DNA of 13,577 nucleotides, from assembly GCA_947367415.1 (NCBI GenBank), contig CANBEE010000047.1, positions 1 to 13,577 on the forward strand, read 5' to 3'. This document shows, in pieces, positions 6,959 to 13,577 of the stretch. Every line of letters begins with the position of its first letter. The stretch's first letter is position 1. The notes under the pieces are model-generated. The model ran no database searches, had not been told where the DNA came from, and saw only the letters and a list, made by a program, of their open reading frames with translations. Source of the stretch: an uncultured Bacteroidales bacterium (lineage in GTDB: Bacteria > Bacteroidota > Bacteroidia > Bacteroidales > Bacteroidaceae). The position numbers and the translations under genes are program-made.

Positions 6959-7879
6959 ATGCGACCGTATAATCTTATCACGATATTGGGACCTACAGCA
7001 TGCGGTAAAACCTCGCTTGCAGTAGCTTTGGCCAATCATCTGCAAACTGACATCATCAGTGCAGATAGTAGGCAAGTGTATCGTTCCATGGATTTGGGTA
7101 CTGGAAAAGACCTTGCGGAATATATGGTGGATGGCCACCCGGTGCCTTATCATCTGATAGATATCGTTGATGCTGGATATAAATATAATGTTTTTGAGTT
7201 TCAGCGCGATTTCCTGGAAGTATATAACACCTTGCTCAATGCAGGAAAGCTCCCTGTAATGTGCGGGGGCACGGGGATGTATCTTGAGTCTGTGCTGCGT
7301 GGCTATCGCTTAGTAGAAGTTCCAGAGAATAAGGAACTCCGCGAGCGTCTTGCTGATAAGTCACTTGATGAGCTTACCTTGATTCTCGCTGGATATAAAC
7401 AATTGCACAATACGACAGACGTAGATACGTGCAAGCGTGCTATTCGTGCCATCGAGATTGAAGAGTATTATCGCACAAACGACGTGAATATACGTGAATT
7501 CCCTGCAATCAATAGCTTAACTATCGGGTTGGACGTCTCTCGTGAGGTGAGGCGTGAACGTATCAGCCGCCGTTTACGTGAGCGTCTGGAGCAGGGAATG
7601 GTGGATGAGGTCCGCTCAATTCTTGCCTCTGGAGTATCTCCGGATGATTTGATATACTATGGATTGGAGTACAAATACCTGACTCTATATGTTATTGGCA
7701 AAATGAACTACGATGATATGGTAAGCCAGTTGGAGATTGCTATTCATCAGTTTGCCAAGAGACAGATGACCTATTTTCGTGGGATGGAGCGGCGAGGTGT
7801 TCCTATATGCTGGATTGATGCTTCACTTCCTATGGAAGACAAACTAGATTGTATCAATCGATTATTGACAGAAAAATGA
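6959..7879 (+). CDS. miaA: tRNA dimethylallyltransferase (MiaA)
   Basis: The 306-residue cytoplasmic enzyme transfers dimethylallyl from dimethylallyl diphosphate to N6 of A37 in tRNAs reading UNN codons, the first step to ms2i6A. The P-loop GPTACGKT is at residues 11-18. The substrate-contact motif DSRQVY starts at D36 and leads into MDLGTGK. GGTGMYLES is at 103-111, and the C-terminal KRQMTYFRGM at 267-276 matches the family's KRQxTWFR. Length is normal (about 300). The middle and C-terminal parts are divergent: the usual NDxRRIIRALE reads DVDTCKRAIRAIE, and the usual GYKE region reads YYGLEYKYL. This resembles the second MiaA paralogue that several Bacteroides genomes carry (inference). 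The start is ATG 6959, immediately before the P-loop strand and 25 nt after the -7 element. Ten nucleotides separate the stop from the next gene, so the two form an operon. Confidence 0.92.
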   Translation: MRPYNLITILGPTACGKTSLAVALANHLQTDIISADSRQVYRSMDLGTGKDLAEYMVDGHPVPYHLIDIVDAGYKYNVFEFQRDFLEVYNTLLNAGKLPVMCGGTGMYLESVLRGYRLVEVPENKELRERLADKSLDELTLILAGYKQLHNTTDVDTCKRAIRAIEIEEYYRTNDVNIREFPAINSLTIGLDVSREVRRERISRRLRERLEQGMVDEVRSILASGVSPDDLIYYGLEYKYLTLYVIGKMNYDDMVSQLEIAIHQFAKRQMTYFRGMERRGVPICWIDASLPMEDKLDCINRLLTEK

Positions 7880-7889
7880 AGATGTAACT

Positions 7890-8837
7890 ATGAGCAATAA
7901 AGTAGATTTATCAGTTGCTGGCCGTTGGGGTATTGTATATGTGCCTATGGCAGGTGTAAGGAAAAAGCATCGCCGTTGGCATCAGATTAAGCAGTACCTG
8001 GAGGTGAAGAAGGTGCATTATGACTACATACAATCAGAAGAGTATGGCGCAGTTGAGCGCCTTACAAGGATGTATGTGGAGAATGGCTATAAAACGATTG
8101 TAGTTGTTGGTGGTGACATGGCCATCAATGATGCTATCAACGGTATTATGACCTCCTCTGTAGAGAACTTAAGCGAGATATCCTTTGGTATTATTGCGAA
8201 TGGAATCGGAAATGACTTTGCTGACTTCTGGGGGTTGGATGTTGATGACTACAAGGGCGCTATAGATTGTTTAATAAAGGGCAATCGCCGTCGCATTGAT
8301 ATCGGCTATTGCACATATATGGATAATGAGGTCGTTCAGAAGCGCTATTTCCTGATGGCCGTAAACATTGGCCTTGGTGCCAAGGCTATTGAAATATCAG
8401 ATGAATGTAAGCGCTACTGGGGTAAGCGAAACCCTACCTATATTATAAGTCTGTTCCGTCTTTTCTTGCGTCGTAAGCTCTATAAGATACATCTTAAGGT
8501 CAATGATGAGATTGTCAATGAGCGCCTGATGACTGTATGTGTCGGTAATTCGCGTGGATATGGACTTACTCCGAGCGCGGTTCCCTATAATGGCTGGCTG
8601 GACGTTTCTATTGTATACCGTCCTGAATTAAGGCAAATGATAAGTGGATTATGGATGCTACTTCGTGGACGTATCCTAAACCATAAGCAGGTGAAGCCCT
8701 ATCGTACTAAGCGTGTCACTATATATGATGCAGAAGGTGCGAGCATCTGTGTTGATGGACGTACATTGGAGTATAACTGCCCCATGGAGATATCTCTCAT
8801 GCCTGAGTTCCTGAACTTTATTGTTCCAGATAAGTAA
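7890..8837 (+). CDS. Diacylglycerol/sphingosine kinase-family protein with altered signature motifs
   Basis: The 315-residue protein has the two-domain layout of the DgkB/YegS lipid kinase family. The nucleotide-binding strand reads TIVVVGGDMAIND (residues 69-81), where the usual motif is GGDGT followed by N-E. The second motif reads IIANGIGNDFADFW (101-114), where PLGTGNDFA is usual. A C-terminal VDGRTLE at 288-294 replaces the usual VDGE, so the glutamate after the catalytic-base region is arginine. D76, G107-N108-D109 and D289 remain. The family phosphorylates lipid alcohols with ATP at the inner membrane, but the changed motifs leave substrate and activity open. I have an impression that Bacteroidales homologues share similar changes, so this may be a clade feature rather than decay. 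It lies 10 nt behind miaA and is probably cotranscribed with it. No terminator with a T-run is visible in the 83-nt convergent gap that follows. Confidence 0.85.
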   Translation: MSNKVDLSVAGRWGIVYVPMAGVRKKHRRWHQIKQYLEVKKVHYDYIQSEEYGAVERLTRMYVENGYKTIVVVGGDMAINDAINGIMTSSVENLSEISFGIIANGIGNDFADFWGLDVDDYKGAIDCLIKGNRRRIDIGYCTYMDNEVVQKRYFLMAVNIGLGAKAIEISDECKRYWGKRNPTYIISLFRLFLRRKLYKIHLKVNDEIVNERLMTVCVGNSRGYGLTPSAVPYNGWLDVSIVYRPELRQMISGLWMLLRGRILNHKQVKPYRTKRVTIYDAEGASICVDGRTLEYNCPMEISLMPEFLNFIVPDK

Positions 8838-8920
8838 GAAGACGACATCATTTTTGCTTATCTGATGGCATACAATCTTGTATTTATAGGCATCTGTGGT
8901 TAGGGGACAAGGGGACACTA

Positions 8921-10459
8921 TCAGGCTCCCCAGTTTTCTCGGTCAAGACTACGATAACCGATAGCCTCTGCTATGTGTAGGGACTGCACCTTTTCGCTGC
9001 CGTCAAGGTCGGCGATGGAGCGGGCTACCTTGAGTATTCGGTCATAAGCTCGAGCCGACAGGTTAAGTTGCTCCATTGCGGCTTGTAGCATGGCTTTACC
9101 TCGCTCGTCGGGTTGTGCATAGGTCTGTAGCTGGCGTGGTGTCATTTGTGCATTGCTATGTATGCCTGGCTCGTTAGCAAAGCGTCGTTCCTGTATCTGT
9201 CGTGCACGCATTACTCTCTCGCGGATGGCTGCACTACTCTCCGAAGCTGTGCTCTTGGTTAGTTCGTCAAAGGGAACAGGAGTTATCTCTACCTGTATGT
9301 CGATGCGGTCGAGTAGGGGGCCGCTAATCTTATTCAGGTATTTCTGTACTTGCGCTGGACTACATACACAAGGTTTTGTCGGATGGTTGTAATATCCACA
9401 GGGACAGGGATTCATGGAAGCCACCATCATGAAGTTTGCAGGATAGTCGATGCTATACTTGGCACGGGCTATCGTAATGTGTCTATCCTCAAGCGGTTGG
9501 CGAAGCATTTCCAATACACTTCTGTTGAACTCGGGTAGTTCGTCACAGAAGAGCACCCCATTATGCGCAAGGCTTATCTCGCCTGGTTGCGGGTTACTTC
9601 CTCCTCCTACTAATGCCACGGACGAGATTGTATGATGAGGGCTACGGAAAGGGCGCACGGCTACCAACGAGGCATCTTTACCAAGTCGACCGGCTACAGA
9701 ATGTATCTTGGTAGTCTCTAGGCTCTCCGATAGCGACAGAGGTGGGAGTATCGATGGAAGGCGTTTGGCCATCATTGACTTTCCTGAGCCAGGTGGGCCT
9801 ATAAGGATGATATTATGTGAGCCGGCAGCCGCCACCTCAAAAGCGCGCTTTACGTTCTCCTGTCCTTTGACATCCGAGAAGTCAAACTCGAAGCTATCCT
9901 GGTGGGCATAGAATTCTTCACGGGTATTGACAATGGTTGGTTCCAGTGTATCCTCACCATTGAGGAAACGTACGACCTGTACGATGTTGTCGACGCCATA
10001 TACCTTCAGGTTATTGACCACAGCAGCCTCACGTGCGTTTTGGTTAGGGAGAATAAATCCTTCGTATCCCAACTCACGCGCTTTGATGGCAATAGGCAAA
10101 GCTCCCTTGATAGGCATGAGATTTCCATCAAGCCCAAGCTCGCCCATGATAAGGTAACGCTGCAGCTTCTCGGTAGCGACAATATCTCCAGCTGCCAATA
10201 TGCCGATGGCTATGGGAAGATCATAGGCCGAGCCCTCCTTGCGTATGTCGGCCGGAGCCATATTTATGGTTATCTGGTTGCGTGGGAACTTGTAGCCGGT
10301 GTTGAGCAACGCTGCACGTATGCGCTCATTGCTTTCCTTGACGGCAGTATCGGGCAAACCTACGAGGAAGAACTTGATTCCTCGCGATGTGCTGACTTCG
10401 ATAGTGACGATAGTCGCATCTACTCCTTGAACGGCGGCACCGAATACCTTGACCAGCAT
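8921..10459 (-). CDS. comM: YifB/ComM-family Mg-chelatase-like AAA+ ATPase
   Basis: The 512-residue protein matches the full length of the YifB/ComM family. Residues 1-165 are the ChlI-like N-terminal domain (MLVKVFGAAVQGVDATIV, then VGLPDTAVKES and GELGLDGNL). Residues about 190-390 are the AAA+ core, with Walker A GPPGSGKS at 221-228 and Walker B VLFCDE at 302-307. Cysteines 352, 354, 364 and 366 form the CPC...CVC cluster typical of the family, and DRID at 385-388 supplies the arginine-finger region. The C-terminal domain runs from about 410 to 512. In naturally transformable bacteria ComM is a hexameric helicase that promotes branch migration during integration of incoming DNA; outside those the role is less certain. 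The start ATG lies 4 nt downstream of the preceding gene's stop, so the two are translationally close and surely cotranscribed. Confidence 0.95.
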   Translation of the reverse strand: MLVKVFGAAVQGVDATIVTIEVSTSRGIKFFLVGLPDTAVKESNERIRAALLNTGYKFPRNQITINMAPADIRKEGSAYDLPIAIGILAAGDIVATEKLQRYLIMGELGLDGNLMPIKGALPIAIKARELGYEGFILPNQNAREAAVVNNLKVYGVDNIVQVVRFLNGEDTLEPTIVNTREEFYAHQDSFEFDFSDVKGQENVKRAFEVAAAGSHNIILIGPPGSGKSMMAKRLPSILPPLSLSESLETTKIHSVAGRLGKDASLVAVRPFRSPHHTISSVALVGGGSNPQPGEISLAHNGVLFCDELPEFNRSVLEMLRQPLEDRHITIARAKYSIDYPANFMMVASMNPCPCGYYNHPTKPCVCSPAQVQKYLNKISGPLLDRIDIQVEITPVPFDELTKSTASESSAAIRERVMRARQIQERRFANEPGIHSNAQMTPRQLQTYAQPDERGKAMLQAAMEQLNLSARAYDRILKVARSIADLDGSEKVQSLHIAEAIGYRSLDRENWGA

Positions 10460-10463
10460 AGTT

Positions 10464-11573
10464 CTAATGATTAGCTTTTTTACGTTCCCTGATGTTATCG
10501 GGTGTCTTCTTTGATTTCTTTTCAGGCTTCTTTAGCTCTGTCAACTCATCAATTTTTTTGTCTAAAGCCTCGCCATAGAGGTCGATGGCTTGTATGCGAC
10601 GTTGGGGGTTGAGCAACATGTTGGTAGGCAAACGATTGATTTGCATGCGCTGCACGATGCCGCTGTTCCATCCCTTCAGGTCATTGGCTTGTCGCCATGT
10701 AACAGAGTCCTCTTCGATAGCCTGCTTCCAAGCCACGCTGTCAGTGTCTAATGATACGCTGAGGATATCGAAGTTATGCTTCTTGTACTTTTCCTTGATG
10801 TCGATGAGCTCTCTTTGACGCTGGCGGCTCTCCTTGTCCCATGATGCCCAGAAGGTGATGAGCAGATAGGTGTCCTTGTAGTCGGCAGTGTTCACATTCT
10901 TCCCTTCAATATCCTTTACGTTGTAGTTAGTTACCACATTGTTCTTAACAAGCGGCTTGTGGGCACTGAGCGAGCGTTGCAATTGGCTGATGTAATTATT
11001 GTCCTGCAAGTTCCCACTCATAGAGCCTATGATATCCTTTATTTCTGCCGTATTGGGTGAGGGCACATTGACGAAATATTCCCGCAACAGATGTATGCTG
11101 GCCTCTGCATAGGGGTTGGCACGGATGAATGAATCTGCTATTTGCGCTATTTCTTCAACATCCTCAACACTGTCGGTATACTGATAGAAACTCTGCAATA
11201 GTGCATTCTGCTCACCTCCGACGATATGTATATGCCCCGTTGCCGCAGTGTCTCCTTGCATGGTGACTGTCAGTTGCTTGTCGGCAAAGACTATCTCGCG
11301 GTGATTGTTGGGGAATAGCACCCACAGAGGCACCACAGTATCTACATCCATCGTATGATGGAATGCTCCGTTTGTGGCAATAATCGTATCGATTTGCTCA
11401 TACAAGGCATCGGCTCCGTAGATGTAGAGCGTATCTATATATACCGAATCAGCATGCCAAATAGTGTCTCCCGACAACCTTTGCACATTGCCCTCAAGCA
11501 CAAAGACATTTGCCTTGTCCTTGCACGAACAAAGGCAAAGCAAAACTATCAGTATAGAGAACAATCGTCTCAT
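10464..11573 (-). CDS. Thioredoxin-fold lipoprotein lacking the CxxC active site
   Basis: The start chosen is ATG 11573, giving 369 residues with signal peptide MRRLFSILIVLLCLCS and lipobox cysteine C17 followed by KDK. An ATG 18 nt upstream is possible but adds MIIESW before the positive residues. Residues about 24-120 resemble the DUF4369 N-terminal beta domain of Bacteroidetes thiol-disulfide proteins, 125-200 are helical, and 215-335 form an AhpC/TlpA-type thioredoxin fold. The active-site position reads FWASW-DKES (242-249) instead of FWASWCxPC: both cysteines are absent. The cis-proline loop NRLPTN (P316) is kept. The tail is very Lys-rich (KKPEKKSKKTP). The protein is therefore likely a periplasmic membrane-anchored binding or structural protein rather than a disulfide reductase (inference). 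It lies between typA (33-nt gap) and the comM-like gene (4-nt gap) in one transcription unit. Confidence 0.85.
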   Translation of the reverse strand: MRRLFSILIVLLCLCSCKDKANVFVLEGNVQRLSGDTIWHADSVYIDTLYIYGADALYEQIDTIIATNGAFHHTMDVDTVVPLWVLFPNNHREIVFADKQLTVTMQGDTAATGHIHIVGGEQNALLQSFYQYTDSVEDVEEIAQIADSFIRANPYAEASIHLLREYFVNVPSPNTAEIKDIIGSMSGNLQDNNYISQLQRSLSAHKPLVKNNVVTNYNVKDIEGKNVNTADYKDTYLLITFWASWDKESRQRQRELIDIKEKYKKHNFDILSVSLDTDSVAWKQAIEEDSVTWRQANDLKGWNSGIVQRMQINRLPTNMLLNPQRRIQAIDLYGEALDKKIDELTELKKPEKKSKKTPDNIRERKKANH

Positions 11574-11574
11574 C

Positions 11575-11607
11575 CAACTTTCAATTATCAATTCTCAACT
11601 TTCAATT
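11575..11607. repeat. AT-rich 12-bp direct repeat in the typA/lipoprotein gap
   Basis: CAACTTTCAATT occurs at 11575-11586 and again at 11596-11607, offset by 21 bp, with a related TCAATTC unit between. The arrangement fills the 33-nt gap and runs into the typA stop codon. Iterated phrases of this kind (CAATT, CAACTT units) are common in Bacteroidales intergenic DNA; function unknown. Confidence 0.7.
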
Positions 11608-13406
11608 TAAGAACGATTTGCACGCTTACGCTCCAGCTCGTCAAGGATAATCTTGCGCATACGCATCGACTTGGGCGTAACCTCCACATACTCATCCTCC
11701 TTGATGTACTCGAGTGCCTCCTCCAGAGAGAAGATGATGGGCGGTACGATACGCGCCTTCTCGTCAGAGCCACTGGCACGCATATTGGTGAGCTTCTTGC
11801 TCTTGGTGACGTTGATGACAAGATCGTTGTCATGCACGTGCTCGCCCACAACCTGTCCGGCATACACCTCATCCTGCGGGAAGATGAAGAACTTGCCACG
11901 GTCCTGCAGCTTGTCGATGGCATAGGCAAAGGCCGTACCCGACTCCATGGCAATCATCGAACCATTGGTGCGGCGGTCGATATCTCCCTTGTAGGGCTCG
12001 TAGCCCTTGAAGCGGTGAGCCATGATGGCCTCGCCGGCCGAGGCGGTAAGCACATTGGTACGCAGACCGATGATACCTCGTGAGGGGATGTTGAAGGCGA
12101 TGTTCACACGGTCGCCCTGTGTCTCCATTGAGGTGAGCTCACCCTTGCGGCGGGTCACCATATCAATCATCTTGCTTGAGTACTCCTCGGGCACACTGAT
12201 GGTGAGTTCCTCGATAGGCTCGCACTTCTGTCCGTCAATCTCCTTATAGATTACTTGCGGCTGGCCCACCTGCAACTCGTAGCCCTCGCGGCGCATGGTC
12301 TCGATAAGCACGGAGAGGTGCAGCACGCCACGGCCATAGACAATCCACTTGTCGCTGTCCTCCTCCTTCACCACACGCAGAGCCAGGTTCTTGTCGAGCT
12401 CCTTCATCAAGCGGTCGTGGATATGGCGCGAGGTAACAAACTTACCCTCCTTGCCGAAGAAGGGCGAGTCGTTGATGGCAAAGAGCATACTCATCGTAGG
12501 CTCATCGATAGCGATGGTAGGCAGTGGTTCGGGATTCTCGGCATCGCATACGGTGTCGCCAATCTCGAAGTTGTCCAAGCCCACGATAGCGCATATATCA
12601 CCCGAGCTCACCTCATCGATACGCTTGCGGCCCAGTCCCTCGAAGGTGTGCAGCTCCTTGATCTTGGCCTTCTCCATCTCGCCATTACGGTGAGCGAGTG
12701 TGATGGTCATACCCTCCTTCAGTGTACCACGGTGCACGCGGCCCACAGCCACACGACCTGTGTATGAAGAGTAGTCGAGCGAGGTGATGAGCATCTGAGG
12801 TGTACCCTCCAGGCGCTCAGGGCCGGGGATATGCTCCAGGATCACGTCGAGCAGGTAATTGATATTGTCGGTCGGAGTCTTCCAGTCGGCACCCATCCAG
12901 TTGTTCTTGGCCGAGCCATATACGACAGGGAAGTCGAGCTGCTCCTCGGTGGCCTCAAGGGCAAACATGAGATCGAAGACCATCTCATACACCTCCTCGG
13001 GGCGACAGTTGGGCTTGTCCACCTTGTTGACTACCACTACAGGCTTCAGGCCTATCTGCAAAGCCTTCTGCAACACAAAGCGCGTCTGCGGCATGGGTCC
13101 CTCGAAGGCGTCAACGAGCAAGATACATCCGTCGGCCATGTTGAGCACACGCTCTACCTCACCACCGAAGTCCGAGTGGCCCGGAGTGTCGATGACGTTT
13201 ATCTTGGTACCTTTGTAGTCGATGGATACGTTCTTGGAGAGGATGGTTATTCCTCGCTCACGCTCCAAGTCATTGTTGTCGAGTACCAACTCCCCACCGT
13301 TCTGGTTCTCACGAAACAGGTTTCCGGCGAGCATCATCTTGTCAACCAACGTCGTCTTGCCGTGGTCTACGTGCGCAATAATGGCAATGTTTCTGATGTC
13401 CTGCAT
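11607..13406 (-). CDS. typA: Ribosome-associated GTPase TypA/BipA
   Basis: The 599-residue protein is a translational GTPase of the EF-G/LepA superfamily that binds the 70S ribosome and affects subunit assembly and stress or low-temperature growth. The G domain holds G1 AHVDHGKT (11-18), RERGITI (49-55), G3 DTPGHSDF (73-80) and G4 NKVDKP (127-132). The G5 region reads YGSAKNNW instead of the Proteobacterial YASALNG. Domain II is about 200-290 (ITSLDYSSYTGRVAVGRV), followed by the EF-G-like domains III and V and the BipA-specific C-terminal domain (DRRTNGSMIA, then QDEVYAGQVVGEH). Length is normal for the family (about 600). The ATG at 13406 is followed directly by the first beta strand. GC content is higher than in the rest of the window. 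It is the first gene of a right-to-left operon with the two genes downstream. Confidence 0.97.
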   Translation of the reverse strand: MQDIRNIAIIAHVDHGKTTLVDKMMLAGNLFRENQNGGELVLDNNDLERERGITILSKNVSIDYKGTKINVIDTPGHSDFGGEVERVLNMADGCILLVDAFEGPMPQTRFVLQKALQIGLKPVVVVNKVDKPNCRPEEVYEMVFDLMFALEATEEQLDFPVVYGSAKNNWMGADWKTPTDNINYLLDVILEHIPGPERLEGTPQMLITSLDYSSYTGRVAVGRVHRGTLKEGMTITLAHRNGEMEKAKIKELHTFEGLGRKRIDEVSSGDICAIVGLDNFEIGDTVCDAENPEPLPTIAIDEPTMSMLFAINDSPFFGKEGKFVTSRHIHDRLMKELDKNLALRVVKEEDSDKWIVYGRGVLHLSVLIETMRREGYELQVGQPQVIYKEIDGQKCEPIEELTISVPEEYSSKMIDMVTRRKGELTSMETQGDRVNIAFNIPSRGIIGLRTNVLTASAGEAIMAHRFKGYEPYKGDIDRRTNGSMIAMESGTAFAYAIDKLQDRGKFFIFPQDEVYAGQVVGEHVHDNDLVINVTKSKKLTNMRASGSDEKARIVPPIIFSLEEALEYIKEDEYVEVTPKSMRMRKIILDELERKRANRS

Positions 13407-13491
13407 ATATTTTCTGAGTTTTTGAGTTTATAAGTTCCTGAATCTTTTAATAAAAGGCCCTAGTATTCGAACTTACAAACAAAATCAACTG

Positions 13492-13523
13492 CAAAGTTAG
13501 TACAAGGCGAGCGAAAATACAAG
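13492..13523 (-). promoter_or_regulatory. typA: Bacteroidetes-type promoter for typA
   Basis: On the - strand, CTTG (13523-13520) is followed after 20 nt by TAACTTTG (13499-13492), a full match to the -7 TAnnTTTG consensus. Transcription would start near 13485, leaving an AT-rich leader of about 80 nt before the typA ATG at 13406. No hairpin or riboswitch-like fold stands out in that leader; it holds iterated AACTC/AACTT units. Confidence 0.7.
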
Positions 13524-13560
13524 TTTACTTGTAATTTTCCGAGCCGCACGCTAACTTCTG
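13492..13560. repeat. Long imperfect inverted repeat over the typA promoter
   Basis: The left arm 13492-13524 and the reverse complement of the right arm 13527-13560 align over about 33 positions. Shared blocks are AAGTTAG, GGC-x-x-G, GAAAAT (with one extra T on the right) and ACAAGT, around a 2-nt centre. The left arm carries the -7 and -33 elements. Palindromes of this general kind recur in Bacteroidales intergenic regions as far as I recall; a genome count would settle it. Confidence 0.6.
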
Positions 13561-13577
13561 TCTACAGAGTAGACTAA

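Noticed and set aside
8864..8894. Possible terminator between the lipid-kinase-like gene and comM
   Set aside because: GATG/CATC and ATACAA/TTGTAT can pair, but the inner loop is only 2 nt, an unpaired stretch separates the stems, and no T-run follows on either strand.
9902..10474. 190-codon + strand frame opposite the comM-like gene
   Set aside because: It lies entirely opposite a well-recognised AAA+ gene; no family motif or leader was seen.
12255..13433. Long + strand frames opposite typA (170 and 200 codons)
   Set aside because: They are antisense shadows of the GC-richer typA gene, with translation lacking any motif.
13407..13485. Riboswitch or leader peptide upstream of typA
   Set aside because: The 80-nt leader has no strong stem and no short frame with a convincing start; it is mostly iterated AT-rich units.
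1..13577. CRISPR array, tRNA, rRNA, transposase or phage genes
   Set aside because: No regularly spaced repeats, cloverleaf patterns or mobile-element protein motifs were seen on either strand.

Overview
The window looks like chromosomal DNA of a Bacteroidales bacterium, most likely Prevotella or a close relative. Supporting signs are Bacteroidetes-type -7 elements (TAnnTTTG) upstream of several genes, A-rich leaders without Shine-Dalgarno sequences, lipoproteins with acidic residues after the lipobox cysteine, an OmpA protein with a coiled-coil linker, a Listeria-Bacteroides repeat protein with a Bacteroidetes C-terminal tail, and the typical divergent versions of MiaA and of the diacylglycerol-kinase-like protein. 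I saw no tRNA, rRNA, CRISPR array, insertion sequence, integrase or phage gene.

Left part (1-5771, + strand): cell-envelope genes. The window opens inside a gene for a large lipoprotein of at least 853 mature residues. Its lipobox is at the extreme left edge, and it has about 290 residues of coiled coil followed by beta-rich domains. An OmpA-type protein with a coiled-coil spacer and a peptidoglycan-binding domain follows after an 88-nt gap that holds a hairpin. A 16-bp terminator-like hairpin closes that pair. Only 12 nt beyond it starts a secreted protein with four InlB-like (Flg_new) repeats and a sorting-tail-like C-terminus. The first two genes have strongly biased codon use, suggesting high expression; the third is less biased.

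Middle part (5772-8920): a bidirectional terminator separates the repeat protein from a convergent outer-membrane beta-barrel-like protein on the - strand. That gene is divergent from a two-gene + strand unit: miaA (tRNA A37 dimethylallyltransferase) and a diacylglycerol/lipid-kinase-family protein with altered signature motifs. The intergenic region between the divergent genes carries two identical -7 elements arranged as a 12-bp perfect inverted repeat.

Right part (8921-13577, - strand): a likely operon transcribed right to left, typA/bipA (translational GTPase), then a thioredoxin-fold lipoprotein lacking both CxxC cysteines, then a YifB/ComM-family AAA+ ATPase. Its promoter region (13407-13577) holds a -7 element inside a long imperfect inverted repeat.

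Most of the window is ordinary core and envelope content. I did not find a clear new defence, mobile or biosynthetic system. The best leads are the lipoprotein/OmpA pair as a possible abundant surface structure, the hairpin right against the start of the repeat-protein gene, the symmetric divergent promoter, and two conserved-fold proteins with changed active-site motifs.
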